Positions 51,332 through 60,012 of a DNA stretch of 64,000 nucleotides are shown here, in pieces; the first letter of the stretch is position 1, and every line of letters starts with the position of its first letter. The stretch lies in assembly GCF_029278565.1 (NCBI RefSeq), contig NZ_CP119559.1, positions 372,001 to 436,000 on the forward strand. The letters run 5' to 3'. Source of the stretch: Haloarcula halophila. Lineage in GTDB: Archaea; Halobacteriota; Halobacteria; Halobacteriales; Haloarculaceae. A program made the translations under genes and the position numbers. The notes beneath the pieces were generated by a model. It did not search any database. It saw only the letters and a list, made by a program, of their open reading frames with translations, and was not told the origin of the DNA.

Positions 51332-53503
51332 TCAGGGTGCGCCAGCGTTGCCGGCGCCGCCAGCGCCACCGCCACCCTGATAGCGCCGGTACAGCGCCAG
51401 GCCGATCGCGCCGACGGCTGGGACGCCGATCAGGAGCGGCGAAGCACCCGAGCCAGCATCGTCGCCGATGATGGCGCCACCACCGGCACCGCCGCCGACG
51501 GCAGTCCCGTTGGTCGGTGTCGGATCGGTCGTGTTCCAGCCCGAATCCGCCGGTGGCAGGTCGTCACGACACTCCTGGGTGCCGTTGGCGACCGTCCCGC
51601 CACTGCTGTTGTAGGCTTTGAACTGGACCGTTGCCGTGTCACAGATGTCGCCGCTGTCGATCGGCGTTGCCGTGGTGAACTCGTCGCCCTCCGTCGGCGT
51701 CGACGGATCGAGGAACCCATCGTCTTCGGTCGGCGTGGGCGTGGCACCCGGCGCGAGCGTCGGCGTGGGTTCAGATGGGTCGGGCTCCGGCGTTGGCTCA
51801 GGGGCGTCAGGGAACTCATCAATCGCGATGCAGCTCGACCAGTAGCCGATTGGCTCGACGAACGTCTTGTCGATCGTGACATCTGGTGAGCCTTGTGCGT
51901 CGGTTAGTCCTGCCGTCGTGCTAATCCGCGTCGTCTCGCGGTCGCTGTCGTAGTACTCGATGTAGAGGCCGGGTGAGCCATCCGGCATCCTACAGCGCCG
52001 CGTGGCCCAGGCGTAGCCCTCCTTGTAGGGATAGTCACGGGTCGTTACGGGTGTCGGCGTGGCCGTCGCTGGCGTGCTCCCGTCGATTGGTGCCTGGGTC
52101 GGCGTGGGTTCGGGCGTGATCGGGGTCGGCGTCACGAACTCGTCGTCGGCCGGCGTTGGCGTTGGCTCGGGCGTGATCGGCGCTTGCGTTGGCGTGGGTT
52201 CAGGCGTGATGAACCCGCCGTCGGCCGGCGTCGGCGTGGGTTCGGGCGTGATCGGCTCCTGGGTCGGTGTTGGCGTCGGCTCGGTCTGGTTCGTGATGTA
52301 CTTCGACGGGCCGGTCGGCGTAATCCGGATCACGTCGGGCGTGTTCTGTGTGTACTGCCAGCCACGCCAGGACAGTGATGAGCCCGGCGCTTTCACTTCG
52401 ACGCGGTACTTCGAGCCGAGTTTCAGGTTCGTGGTGACCTCCTCGTCGCTGCCGAAGGTCTCGCTGGCGACCGTCTCGTAGGTGTAGGGCGGTCGCAGGC
52501 TGGAGCGTTTCTCGACGACCAGTTTTGTCTGGTCGGCCGGGAAGAGGTCTCGCTGGGTCTGGTCGTCCAGCACGAACGTCGTCTGATCGGACTGGGGCAT
52601 CGTGAGGTTCAGCGTGGTCGCGCCGCTGACAGTCGTCGTCTTGCTGGCGGTCTTGTAGCCGGGTTTCGAGACTTCGACGGTTGCGTCGGTGCCATCCGTG
52701 ACAGTGACCGAGTAGTCGCCACCTGCATCGGTCGTGGTGGTGGCGATTGTTGCACCCGTGCTGTCGGTGACGGTCACGTCGGCCGCACCGACGACGTTCC
52801 CCGAGCCGTCGGTGACCGTCCCCGATAGTGTGTAGCTCGGTGTGTAATTGGTCCCTGCCTCGTCTATGTGATTGGTGGCTAAGTTGATACTGTCAACACT
52901 CGACCCAGTCGCTTCCTGGCCCGCTTTTAGCGTTCTGCTGATTTGTGGGCTTGACGGCTTGCTGTTCCCGGCGGGCCAGATGTAGACGTTGATGCTCCTA
53001 TCCGGTTGTATCTCGATATAGAGATTATGCCAGTTGGCCGGATTCACGCCCGTGTATTCGCTAAAATCATCAGGGTAATTATAACTCCCATCAGAATTGT
53101 CTGTCATTCGATACGAACCGCCACTTCCTGTATCGGCGATCAACTCGAAGTAATTACCGTTCCCTAAATTGACCTTGAGTGATCCCGAATCCGTGCCAGC
53201 ATCGCCGTTGGTGTCGAATTTCGCCTTGTAGTAGAACACCCCTTCGCTACTGGACCAGTCAAACGACATTCCAGAATACATTTTATTGTCGTTTGAAATC
53301 TGGTACGAATAGCTATCTTCAAACGACGACGAGACGACGCTGCCGCCGGACCAGCCCTGGCTAGAGCCATCCTCGAAGTCATCCCAGTGTCCGAATGAAC
53401 TCTCGCCAAAGCCAGGGGTATCTGCACTGGCAACGCCGTGCAATCCAGACACCGACGTTAGTGCTATCACAACTACGAGCGAAACTGCTACAGTCCGTTT
53501 CAC
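51332..53503 (-). CDS. Giant surface protein A: ConA-like domain, CnaB-like domain, Thr/Pro stalk, C-terminal anchor
   Basis: 723 aa starting at GTG 53501-53503. Signal peptide 1-27 (VVVIALTSVSGLHGVASA). Residues about 35-215 look like a concanavalin/LamG-type beta-sandwich (WDDFEDGSSQGWSGGSVVSS at the front). Residues about 222-305 are a carboxypeptidase-regulatory/CnaB-like domain (SGTVTDGSGNVVGAADVTVT). Thr/Pro/Glu stalks lie at about 410-490 and 575-635. A hydrophobic helix (ASPLLIGVPAVGAIGLALYRRY) near the C-terminus is the anchor. Four Cys in the distal domain may form disulfides. The N-terminal domain is AT-rich compared with the rest. A spike or adhesin role is inferred. Confidence 0.75.
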   Translation of the reverse strand: MKRTVAVSLVVVIALTSVSGLHGVASADTPGFGESSFGHWDDFEDGSSQGWSGGSVVSSSFEDSYSYQISNDNKMYSGMSFDWSSSEGVFYYKAKFDTNGDAGTDSGSLKVNLGNGNYFELIADTGSGGSYRMTDNSDGSYNYPDDFSEYTGVNPANWHNLYIEIQPDRSINVYIWPAGNSKPSSPQISRTLKAGQEATGSSVDSINLATNHIDEAGTNYTPSYTLSGTVTDGSGNVVGAADVTVTDSTGATIATTTTDAGGDYSVTVTDGTDATVEVSKPGYKTASKTTTVSGATTLNLTMPQSDQTTFVLDDQTQRDLFPADQTKLVVEKRSSLRPPYTYETVASETFGSDEEVTTNLKLGSKYRVEVKAPGSSLSWRGWQYTQNTPDVIRITPTGPSKYITNQTEPTPTPTQEPITPEPTPTPADGGFITPEPTPTQAPITPEPTPTPADDEFVTPTPITPEPTPTQAPIDGSTPATATPTPVTTRDYPYKEGYAWATRRCRMPDGSPGLYIEYYDSDRETTRISTTAGLTDAQGSPDVTIDKTFVEPIGYWSSCIAIDEFPDAPEPTPEPDPSEPTPTLAPGATPTPTEDDGFLDPSTPTEGDEFTTATPIDSGDICDTATVQFKAYNSSGGTVANGTQECRDDLPPADSGWNTTDPTPTNGTAVGGGAGGGAIIGDDAGSGASPLLIGVPAVGAIGLALYRRYQGGGGAGGAGNAGAP
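52055..52300 (-). repeat. Thr/Pro stalk repeat in surface protein A
   Basis: The unit ITPEPTPTPAD-(G/E/D) and its variant ITPEPTPTQAP recur four to five times in tandem, about 11-15 residues each. At DNA level the repeats keep near-identical codons, so slippage or recombination could change stalk length. Confidence 0.7.
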
Positions 53504-53934
53504 GCCACCACCCCCGGATACGGGACGGGAGCAGTCACACCGATGCCGTGCAACTCGGCCAAGACAGTCAGATTCCAGAGAGTGAGCCAGGCACCCCGGA
53601 CCACCAGGATCGCAAGCAGCCCAACCTGGAATGGTGTGGCGTCGATCCGCAGGCGCTCGCCGACGTGACCGAGAAACAGCCAGGCGACGGCGGCGAACGA
53701 CAGCGCCAGGAGCTTCAGCCCGACCAGGCCGATCAGCCCGACCTGATCGATCGCGGCCGTCGCGATCGCTGCGGACTCGACCCCGCCGCTGGCGAGAACG
53801 AGCGCCGTCGTCGCCGTGTCGCCGATCCCGTAGAGGACGACAACGGCGACGGCGAACAGCCGATGCAACGCGCTCAGTCGGAACCGATACCTCACAGCCA
53901 TGCCCGCGTAGGGCAGTCGCTCAGTGTCTGTCAT
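53500..53934 (-). CDS. Four-helix membrane protein (144 aa)
   Basis: ATG at 53932-53934 after GGAGG, in an overlap with the stop of the upstream zinc-finger microprotein; its own stop overlaps the GTG of surface protein A. Helices lie at about 22-42, 50-68, 70-92 and 105-128. Basic N-terminus (RYRFRLSALHRL) places it in the cytoplasm. No motif recognised. Confidence 0.65.
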   Translation of the reverse strand: MTDTERLPYAGMAVRYRFRLSALHRLFAVAVVVLYGIGDTATTALVLASGGVESAAIATAAIDQVGLIGLVGLKLLALSFAAVAWLFLGHVGERLRIDATPFQVGLLAILVVRGAWLTLWNLTVLAELHGIGVTAPVPYPGVVA

Positions 53935-54035
53935 GCGTACCTCCGCCTGTCGCGCCCACAGGCCGGGCAGAATCGGCACTCGTCGTCTCCGGCCGCACAG
54001 CGCTGGCAGGCGACGAGATTCGTTGCTTGGCTCAC
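53931..54035 (-). CDS. 34-aa zinc-finger microprotein
   Basis: GTG at 54033-54035, preceded by GGAGGTG; it overlaps the gene before it by 4 bp and the gene after it by 4 bp. The whole protein is VSQATNLVACQRCAAGDDEC plus FCPACGRDRRRYA, with five Cys in CxxC-x6-CxxC spacing. It is the size of a single zinc knuckle. Confidence 0.55.
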   Translation of the reverse strand: MSQATNLVACQRCAAGDDECRFCPACGRDRRRYA

Positions 54036-54319
54036 AGTGCCACCTCCGCGATCGCGGTCGCCACGTCGACGAGCGCGCTCAACAGATCGGTCAGCGTCGT
54101 CAGCGACACGTCGAGCGTGACACCAGGGATCAGGCCCAGGAACGCCGCGAACAGGATCACACCGATCAGGCCGGCGACCTTCGCGGCAAAGCCCAGTGTC
54201 CCGAGAAATGCCATGATCGAGCGGCCGTGATACAGCGCGACCAGGCCCGACGCGAACACGGCGATCGAGCCCGGCAGGCCGATGGCTTTGAGCGCGTCAC
54301 CGAGCACGAGGACGGTCAC
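54032..54319 (-). CDS. Small membrane protein (95 aa)
   Basis: GTG start at 54317-54319 overlapping the preceding stop (GTGA). Two or three hydrophobic helices (about 14-32, 42-66, 78-95), no conserved motif. Its position between other small membrane proteins suggests a subunit of the same membrane assembly. Confidence 0.6.
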   Translation of the reverse strand: MTVLVLGDALKAIGLPGSIAVFASGLVALYHGRSIMAFLGTLGFAAKVAGLIGVILFAAFLGLIPGVTLDVSLTTLTDLLSALVDVATAIAEVAL

Positions 54320-54906
54320 TGGTCATCACCGTCCTCGACCTGGCCACGGACGACGATTCGGCGCTGGCCATCATCGTCCGACCCCAGCGCACGCCACAGG
54401 AGTGCGATCGTGCCGACGGCGACGATCGGGCCGACGTTCGAGTTGACGACGGTGCCAATCACGGGCTCGCCCAGTGCCGACAGGCCGATCACGACGGTTG
54501 CGGTCCCAACCAGAGCGAACAACCGGAACGAGTACTGATCCAGTGCCTGGAGGATCAGATACGTCGCGACCAACTCCAAGGCGATCACGAGCTGGAGGCC
54601 AGTGCCCTCTGGCAGCGCGAACGCGCCCGAGAGGATCAGGACCAGCAGCGTCGCGACGCCAGTCAACAGGAGCACCGGCGTTGAGGTGAGAAACGCCAGC
54701 GTCGAGGCGATGAATCCTCCGTCGCTGGCCGTGCTCGACGAGCCGCCGAACGATGGCAGGAAACCAAGCACGTCGACCCTGGTGAACGTGTCCAGCGCGG
54801 CGAGTGCGAGCGCGGCCACGACCGCCACGAGTACGAGCCCGCCTGCACTCCCGGTCGTGGACGCACCCGAGCCCGTGGGCGTCGCGAACTGCGCGGCCAC
54901 GCTCAC
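54316..54906 (-). CDS. Membrane protein with five helices (196 aa)
   Basis: The longest frame starts at ATG 54966, but the GTG at 54904-54906 overlaps the stop of the frame 54903-55112 in the same GTGA manner as most joins in this operon. The sequence from there, VSVAAQFATPTGSGASTTGS, then shows helices at about 23-44, 62-80, 85-105, 112-130 and 135-160. Ends in a charged cytoplasmic tail. Function unknown. Confidence 0.55.
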   Translation of the reverse strand: MSVAAQFATPTGSGASTTGSAGGLVLVAVVAALALAALDTFTRVDVLGFLPSFGGSSSTASDGGFIASTLAFLTSTPVLLLTGVATLLVLILSGAFALPEGTGLQLVIALELVATYLILQALDQYSFRLFALVGTATVVIGLSALGEPVIGTVVNSNVGPIVAVGTIALLWRALGSDDDGQRRIVVRGQVEDGDDQ

Positions 54907-55112
54907 GGGCACCCCTCCGCGGACTCGCGCACAGTCCCCGCGGCTGGCCGGGCGCGCATTATCCATGCACTCGCTCGCGCACTGACTGCGGTCTGTGGGT
55001 GCTCACGCGCGTGTGATAGCTGGGGGTCCTGCTGACTCGCAACTCGACACGCGCGCGTATGAACTGCCGATCGGCGCCGCGAACCCGAACCGCCGGATGG
55101 CACCGGGATCAT
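54903..55112 (-). CDS. Possible 69-aa basic protein between ATPase and membrane genes
   Basis: ATG at 55110-55112 overlaps the ATPase stop (ATGA) and its stop overlaps the next GTG (GTGA), so it fits the operon perfectly by structure. The sequence is rich in Arg and Ser (GGSGSRRRSAVHTRACRVAS) and lacks the acidic bias of the neighbours, which argues against it. Either a real small basic protein or an untranslated spacer. Confidence 0.4.
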   Translation of the reverse strand: MIPVPSGGSGSRRRSAVHTRACRVASQQDPQLSHAREHPQTAVSARASAWIMRARPAAGTVRESAEGCP

Positions 55113-56605
55113 CCTTCCACCTCTCGACCGGCGCCGTCGACGCCGTCGCCCAGTCCGATCTCCTGTTTCGGCAGCTTGGCGACGATCGTCTCCTCGCCGC
55201 TTTCATCGCGCATCCGAACCAGATAGTACTCCTCGGTCGGCTCGATCCCGCCGAAGGTCAGGCCGTCTTTCGGCGAGGCCAGCGCGTCGACCTCCTGGCC
55301 GGTCTGGACGTCGAGGTAGCCGTCGCCTGGGTCTTTGACATACAGGCGATCCTCGTCGCCTTTCCGCCAGCGGCTGAAGATCGCCGAGTCGTACTGAAGC
55401 GTCGGACCAGTCTCCTGGTCGTCGTCCTCGGTGTCGGGCTCGCCGAGTTCGAGCTGGAGCCAGCGTCCCTCGTCGGCGTCGAGTTGCGGGATATCCTTCC
55501 AGCGATAGAGCGTGAACTCCTTCTGGTTGTACATCAACGCCGTCCCGACTTTTCGTGAACTCATCACGTCCGTGTGCATCGGGACGGTGCCGTAGCCGAC
55601 CGGCACCGAGTTCCGGTAGGAGGTCCGAGGGTTGGGCGTCTCGTCGGGCATATCGACCCGCCACATCACCTCCCGGCGGATCTTGTGGTGTAGGTTCTCT
55701 TCGTAGTGGGCCGACCAATAGATCGACAGCTTGGCACGGCGGCTGTCGGCGTAGACCGACCGGAGCAGACTGAGCTTCTTGAATGTCCGGTGCTCGTCGT
55801 CTTCCGCGTCCTCGGGCGTCAGGTCGCCAGCCTCGTCGAAGATCACCGACAGCCAGGAGTAGGTGGGGCGGGCCTCGACACAGGCCAGCATGAACGCGTA
55901 CCACCAGTGGGAGAGTGGTGTCCCGGTCTCGTCGCCCATCGTCCGCCACTCGGGGACGAACGGCAGCGTCTCGGCGACGCGGTTGGTGTCGGCAGTCAGT
56001 TCCTCACAGCCGGCGAACGACGGGTCCGGGTAGACGACGTTGAACGTCCCGCTGGGGTGGGCCTCCAGTTGGGCCAGCAGGTCAGCCGGGTCCGCGTAGG
56101 TCTCGACCGACCGAACGACCTCGTCAAGATCGGCGTCGTCGGCGACGAACTGCTCGCCTTCCGATTCCCAGGACGGATCGGGATCGGCGTGTTCGGGCAG
56201 CCACAGCGTCGCCCACTCCCGGAGCGGCAGCCACTCCGAGCGTTCCGGTGAGCCACGCCAGACGACCTGTTCGCCCTTCGGGCCGTTCTCTTCGAGTAGG
56301 CGGATCGTCCAGTGGAGGTTGTCGGTGGACTTACCGCACCCACGTTCGCCGATCTTGAGCCAGTCGGTCCCGCCGGCGCTCTTAGTCTTGTCGGCGGGTT
56401 TCTCGTGGACCAGGCAGTCCGGGTAGACCTCGAAGTCGAACGCCTCGGCGTCGAACTCCGGGATTCCGAAGCGCATCCGCATCTCGTAGCCATCAGTCCA
56501 CCAGTCGGGGGCGTCATCCTCATCGTCGAGGATCGCGCGCCCTTGTTGCGTGCCGGTACCCCAGTCGTGCCCCTCTCTCGGGGTCCAGGTTTTCGATTCA
56601 GCCAT
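55109..56605 (-). CDS. P-loop ATPase of the membrane operon (498 aa)
   Basis: Walker A is GERGCGKST (86-94), Walker B is WLSVIFDEAG with Asp257-Glu258 (about 251-260). The N-terminal 60 residues contain a Trp-rich segment (DAPDWWTDGYEMRMRFGIPEF). The C-terminal 150 residues are strand-rich and acidic. It has no membrane helix. The placement next to membrane proteins recalls the VirB4/HerA/FtsK or viral packaging type; in pleolipoviruses a single ATPase gene likewise follows membrane-protein genes. I cannot assign it to a named family. It overlaps the preceding gene by 8 bp. Confidence 0.72.
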   Translation of the reverse strand: MAESKTWTPREGHDWGTGTQQGRAILDDEDDAPDWWTDGYEMRMRFGIPEFDAEAFDFEVYPDCLVHEKPADKTKSAGGTDWLKIGERGCGKSTDNLHWTIRLLEENGPKGEQVVWRGSPERSEWLPLREWATLWLPEHADPDPSWESEGEQFVADDADLDEVVRSVETYADPADLLAQLEAHPSGTFNVVYPDPSFAGCEELTADTNRVAETLPFVPEWRTMGDETGTPLSHWWYAFMLACVEARPTYSWLSVIFDEAGDLTPEDAEDDEHRTFKKLSLLRSVYADSRRAKLSIYWSAHYEENLHHKIRREVMWRVDMPDETPNPRTSYRNSVPVGYGTVPMHTDVMSSRKVGTALMYNQKEFTLYRWKDIPQLDADEGRWLQLELGEPDTEDDDQETGPTLQYDSAIFSRWRKGDEDRLYVKDPGDGYLDVQTGQEVDALASPKDGLTFGGIEPTEEYYLVRMRDESGEETIVAKLPKQEIGLGDGVDGAGREVEG

Positions 56606-57386
56606 GTGGTGCAGTGAGTTCCGTGGTCGTCTGTTTCGCCAGTTCGCCGGCTTCCAGGCGCTCGACGCCCTCGACGAACGCTGGCAGCAGTTCGACGATC
56701 GCGAAGTGTTCCCGCCAGCGCCGGGCCGACTCCTGGTCGACGCCGGTCTTCAGGAGATGTTTCGTGGCGACTGGGTCGCGATCCAGCCGGCTGGCGAGGT
56801 CGTCGGAGACGGCGCCGTTGCTGGGCTTGTCCAGCCAGTGGATCCAGTCGAACAGTGCGTCTCTGTTGTCGAATCCACCCCACAGGCGACCGAGCGCGTG
56901 CGATTGCTGGCGATCAAGGTTCTCGAAGCCCGGTCGCATCGCGACGTGATCCTGGTCGAGCGGGTCGATATCACCGAGATCGAACTGGTCGTGATCGATG
57001 TACTCGCCGGCCGTTTTCCGGAGGTCGTTGTAGGCGCGATTGCACGCCGGCAGGACGACCTGGCTCTCCAGCCGGCGGCGATACTCCCGAGCCTCGTCGG
57101 GATCGAGCGGGTCGTCGGACCAGGTGTGACGGGCGCCGGAGGTGATCGTCGCCGACAACAGCGTTCGGTCCCGACCGAGGTCGACGGCCGGCCAGTCGTC
57201 CCCGATGTGGCCAAGCGTCCGGACAGCGGCCCGCTGGTACCAGTTGATGAGTTCCCGGCGGTTCGGGAACCCCGCTCGGAGTGCGAACCCGCCGCCAACC
57301 TCCTGAGCGGTGTCCTGGTCGATCAGTGCCCGCTGGTCCTGCTGGAGCTTCGGGAGCGCCGGCCGGGCCGGTTCGGCCTCAGTCAT
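56598..57386 (-). CDS. Helical element protein, ATPase partner (262 aa)
   Basis: ATG at 57384-57386 after GAGGAGGGC, overlapping the surface protein B stop by 8 bp; its own end overlaps the ATPase start by 8 bp. The protein is soluble, acidic and helical, with WYQRAAVRTLGHIGDDWPAV and LGRLWGGFDNRDALFDWIHWLDKPS as the most structured parts. The tight coupling to the ATPase suggests a partner, possibly an adaptor. No family recognised. Confidence 0.65.
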   Translation of the reverse strand: MTEAEPARPALPKLQQDQRALIDQDTAQEVGGGFALRAGFPNRRELINWYQRAAVRTLGHIGDDWPAVDLGRDRTLLSATITSGARHTWSDDPLDPDEAREYRRRLESQVVLPACNRAYNDLRKTAGEYIDHDQFDLGDIDPLDQDHVAMRPGFENLDRQQSHALGRLWGGFDNRDALFDWIHWLDKPSNGAVSDDLASRLDRDPVATKHLLKTGVDQESARRWREHFAIVELLPAFVEGVERLEAGELAKQTTTELTAPHG

Positions 57387-60012
57387 CGGCCGTGCCCTCC
57401 TCGTCGTGGCCGTTGGTCCGGGTCGAGTCCTCGACGTCGACGCCGAGAATTTCCTTGTTGATCTTGCCAGTGATCGTCTCGTCGCGGTCTTGCTCGATCT
57501 CCTTGGCGTCCTGAGCGGTCGAGGCGCGTTCCTTGTGGACCTCTTGCCAGGCCTCTCGAAGCCCCTTCGCGTCGGCGTGGGCTGGCCCCTGTTTCGACAA
57601 CGTCGCCCGGGCACTGCGGTAGTGGATGGGGGCGGCCTGGAACTCGGCGTGGCCATCGCGGGCTTTCGCCGCCGCCGCAATGAATCCGGTACCGGCACCG
57701 ACGAGTGCAAGCGTCGTCCCGGCGCCGAACAGCCAGCCGCCGAGCAGCCACCCGGCAGCGCCGCCGATTCCAGTGACAGCCAGCAGGCGGACGTTCAGTT
57801 TCGAGAGGATGCGCTCTATCTGTCCGATATCGTCGTCGAGGTCGACATCCTCACGCAGTAGCTCCGGTTCGAACTCCCAGTGGGCGGGCGTCCAGTCCAG
57901 CGGTTCGTCAGCATCGGGATCGGCCAGGTAGACGTGATCGTCCGGCCCCTGGCGGATCTCGATGTCCGTCTTGAGCTTGCTGTCGTCGATCCGGGCCGGG
58001 TCGGCGAACAGGCGTGCCAGGAACGGCCGGATGCCGGACTTGATGAGGCCGAGGGTTCCGTCGTCTCGGCGCACCGTCTGGATGCGTGCCTTATCTCGGT
58101 AGAGGTGGTTCTGGACCTCCTCGCCGAGTGCGTCGGCCGCCTCGCCCAACTCGTCGCGAACGAACTCGTCGGTGCGCTTGCGTGGCCCCATCGTCTCCAG
58201 CATGGCGATCGCGGCGACCGCGACGATGATGCCGCCGAACACCTGCGGAAGTCTGGTGACGACCTGTGCCGTCTGGAAGTACGCCATCGTCGCGACCATG
58301 AACAGGCCGATTCCGACGACCAGTGCCCACCACATCGCGCCCTTGTCAGGCCCGCGTGCGGTGCGCTGGATAATCGACCGGACACCGACGGCACAGCCCA
58401 GCAGGCCCGGGATCGCGATGATGAGGATGTTCTGGGCCGCCCACACCCAGAGGTCGCCCTGGCTGTTGACGGTCGTTCCAGCCGCGGACTGGCTGGACTG
58501 ATGGCCGAATCGCCAGCGGGCGCCATCGATGGGTTGGCCGCCGTCAGAGAGCCACATCGTGGCCTCGTAGCGCTGGTCGAAGTGGCTTGGGAACGTGACG
58601 TTCGCCGTCGAGTAGCCCGTGCCGAGGCTGACATCGTAGACGCGTTCCGACTGGTTGCCAGCGACGGCGACCGTGCGGGTGCCGTTCTCGGTCTGGACCT
58701 GCCGGTCGACGGGTTGCCAGAACACGACGTGTAGCTGCACGTCACGCGTCTCGATTGACTCGCCGAAGCGCGTCGAGTACAACTGAATGTCATCGGTATG
58801 GATCGTGCTCCCAGGTTCGAGATACTGGAGTTGGTCGCTCAGTGGCCGCGCCGGCTCGTAGCGCACCGCCAGCGCGCCGGTCGAACCGAGCACACGGACA
58901 GACTGTGGTGCCGAGGCTGGTTGGCGACCACCGCGACGGAGTTGTTCGATCGAGTACGACCCAGCCGCTTGTGCGCCCGTGTTCGCGTTGGACCCTCCGG
59001 ATGCGGGGGTGGGTGTCGGCGTGGGCGTCGCGTCGCTGCTGGCGGCCGCGCCGGCTGGGACAGGTGTCGCGGTCGGCGTCGGCGTGTCGGTCGGCACCGA
59101 CTCCGGATAGGTCTGTGGCGTGGCCGTCGGCGTGGCTGTCGGCGTTGGCGTCTCGGTCGGCGTTGCCGTCGGGCCGACAACCTCGATGGTCTCCTCGGTC
59201 GTGTCGGTGTTGCCGTCGTCGTCGGTGACGGTCAGTTCTACCTCGTAGTCTCCGGCATCGTCGAACGAGGTGATCGTCGCTGCGCCGTAGTCCTCAATGC
59301 CGCCGTCGTCGTCGAGATCCCAGGCGTAGCTGGTGACCTGGCCGTCCGCGTCGAGTGAGTCGCTGGCGTCGAGTTCGACCGGCTCGTCGATGCCAACCTC
59401 GTCGTCATCCACGTCGATCCAGGCGTTGGGATCGGTGTCGCGATCGGGTCGTGGCGTCGGTTCGGGCGTGGGCGTTGGCGTCGGGGTCGCGGTCACCGTC
59501 GGCGTGGAGTCCCGAGTGGGCGTCGGCGTCGGATCTGGCTCCGATGCCGTCCGGGTAGGGGTAGGTGTTGGGGTTGGACTCGGGGTGGCCGTCGGCGTTG
59601 GCGTTGCGGTCGGCGTCGTCGTGCGGAACACGAACGTCTCGGTCGCGGTGGCGACGTTGCCGTCGCTGTCGGTCATGGTGAGCGTGATCGTGTTTGTTCC
59701 GGTCTCGACCAGCGACGGCGGCAGGCCGATCGTGATCGTCCGGCCGCCCGTGCTGACCGTCTCGCCGCCGGCCACGGGTGAGCCGTTGACCGACGCATCG
59801 ACGGTGACCGTCTCGTTGGGGAACTGCGGGTCGTCGACGGTCGCCGTGATCCCGCCGTAGTCGACGGCGTTGGCGAGGTCAGTGTAGGTGCCAGTCGGCC
59901 GGACGATGTTCGCTGACGGGTCCGAGGCGTCGGCCGCGACAGCCATCGATGCTGCCGGAATCGACAGGCTCAGTGCCAGCACGGCCAGGACGGCGATGCG
60001 ACCCCGGTCCAT
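57379..60012 (-). CDS. Giant surface protein B: two Thr/Pro stalks, PKD domain, multi-TM cytoplasmic module
   Basis: 877 aa. Signal peptide 1-27. Residues 28-130 form an Ig-like domain. Stalk 1 (131-190) is TP-rich. Residues about 195-278 are a PKD domain with SYAWDLDDDG and DYEVELTVTDDDGN. Stalk 2 (280-340) is TP-rich. Residues 350-520 are another extracellular domain. Membrane helices lie at about 525-546, 560-580 and 590-608. A cytoplasmic region (610-740) contains KTDIEIRQGPDDHVYLADPD. Two more helices (741-784) and a charged, coiled-coil-like tail (800-877) follow. This joins an outside stalk to an inside module in one protein, so it could couple the ATPase to the outside. Confidence 0.75.
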   Translation of the reverse strand: MDRGRIAVLAVLALSLSIPAASMAVAADASDPSANIVRPTGTYTDLANAVDYGGITATVDDPQFPNETVTVDASVNGSPVAGGETVSTGGRTITIGLPPSLVETGTNTITLTMTDSDGNVATATETFVFRTTTPTATPTPTATPSPTPTPTPTRTASEPDPTPTPTRDSTPTVTATPTPTPTPEPTPRPDRDTDPNAWIDVDDDEVGIDEPVELDASDSLDADGQVTSYAWDLDDDGGIEDYGAATITSFDDAGDYEVELTVTDDDGNTDTTEETIEVVGPTATPTETPTPTATPTATPQTYPESVPTDTPTPTATPVPAGAAASSDATPTPTPTPASGGSNANTGAQAAGSYSIEQLRRGGRQPASAPQSVRVLGSTGALAVRYEPARPLSDQLQYLEPGSTIHTDDIQLYSTRFGESIETRDVQLHVVFWQPVDRQVQTENGTRTVAVAGNQSERVYDVSLGTGYSTANVTFPSHFDQRYEATMWLSDGGQPIDGARWRFGHQSSQSAAGTTVNSQGDLWVWAAQNILIIAIPGLLGCAVGVRSIIQRTARGPDKGAMWWALVVGIGLFMVATMAYFQTAQVVTRLPQVFGGIIVAVAAIAMLETMGPRKRTDEFVRDELGEAADALGEEVQNHLYRDKARIQTVRRDDGTLGLIKSGIRPFLARLFADPARIDDSKLKTDIEIRQGPDDHVYLADPDADEPLDWTPAHWEFEPELLREDVDLDDDIGQIERILSKLNVRLLAVTGIGGAAGWLLGGWLFGAGTTLALVGAGTGFIAAAAKARDGHAEFQAAPIHYRSARATLSKQGPAHADAKGLREAWQEVHKERASTAQDAKEIEQDRDETITGKINKEILGVDVEDSTRTNGHDEEGTADD
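59000..59610 (-). repeat. Thr/Pro-rich low-complexity stalk repeats in surface protein B
   Basis: Two separate tracts of alternating Thr-Pro-(Ala/Thr) codons (about 59,420-59,620 and 58,990-59,170) encode stalks 1 and 2. They flank the PKD domain. Thr-rich stalks in haloarchaeal surface proteins are usually O-glycosylated. The DNA is repetitive enough for length variation. Confidence 0.65.

Noticed and set aside
52055-59610. CRISPR-like arrays in repetitive Thr/Pro tracts
   Set aside because: Repeats are in frame, code for protein stalks, have irregular length and lack unique spacers. No cas genes are present; the Cas4-like domain at 18173-20941 belongs to a Dna2-type protein.
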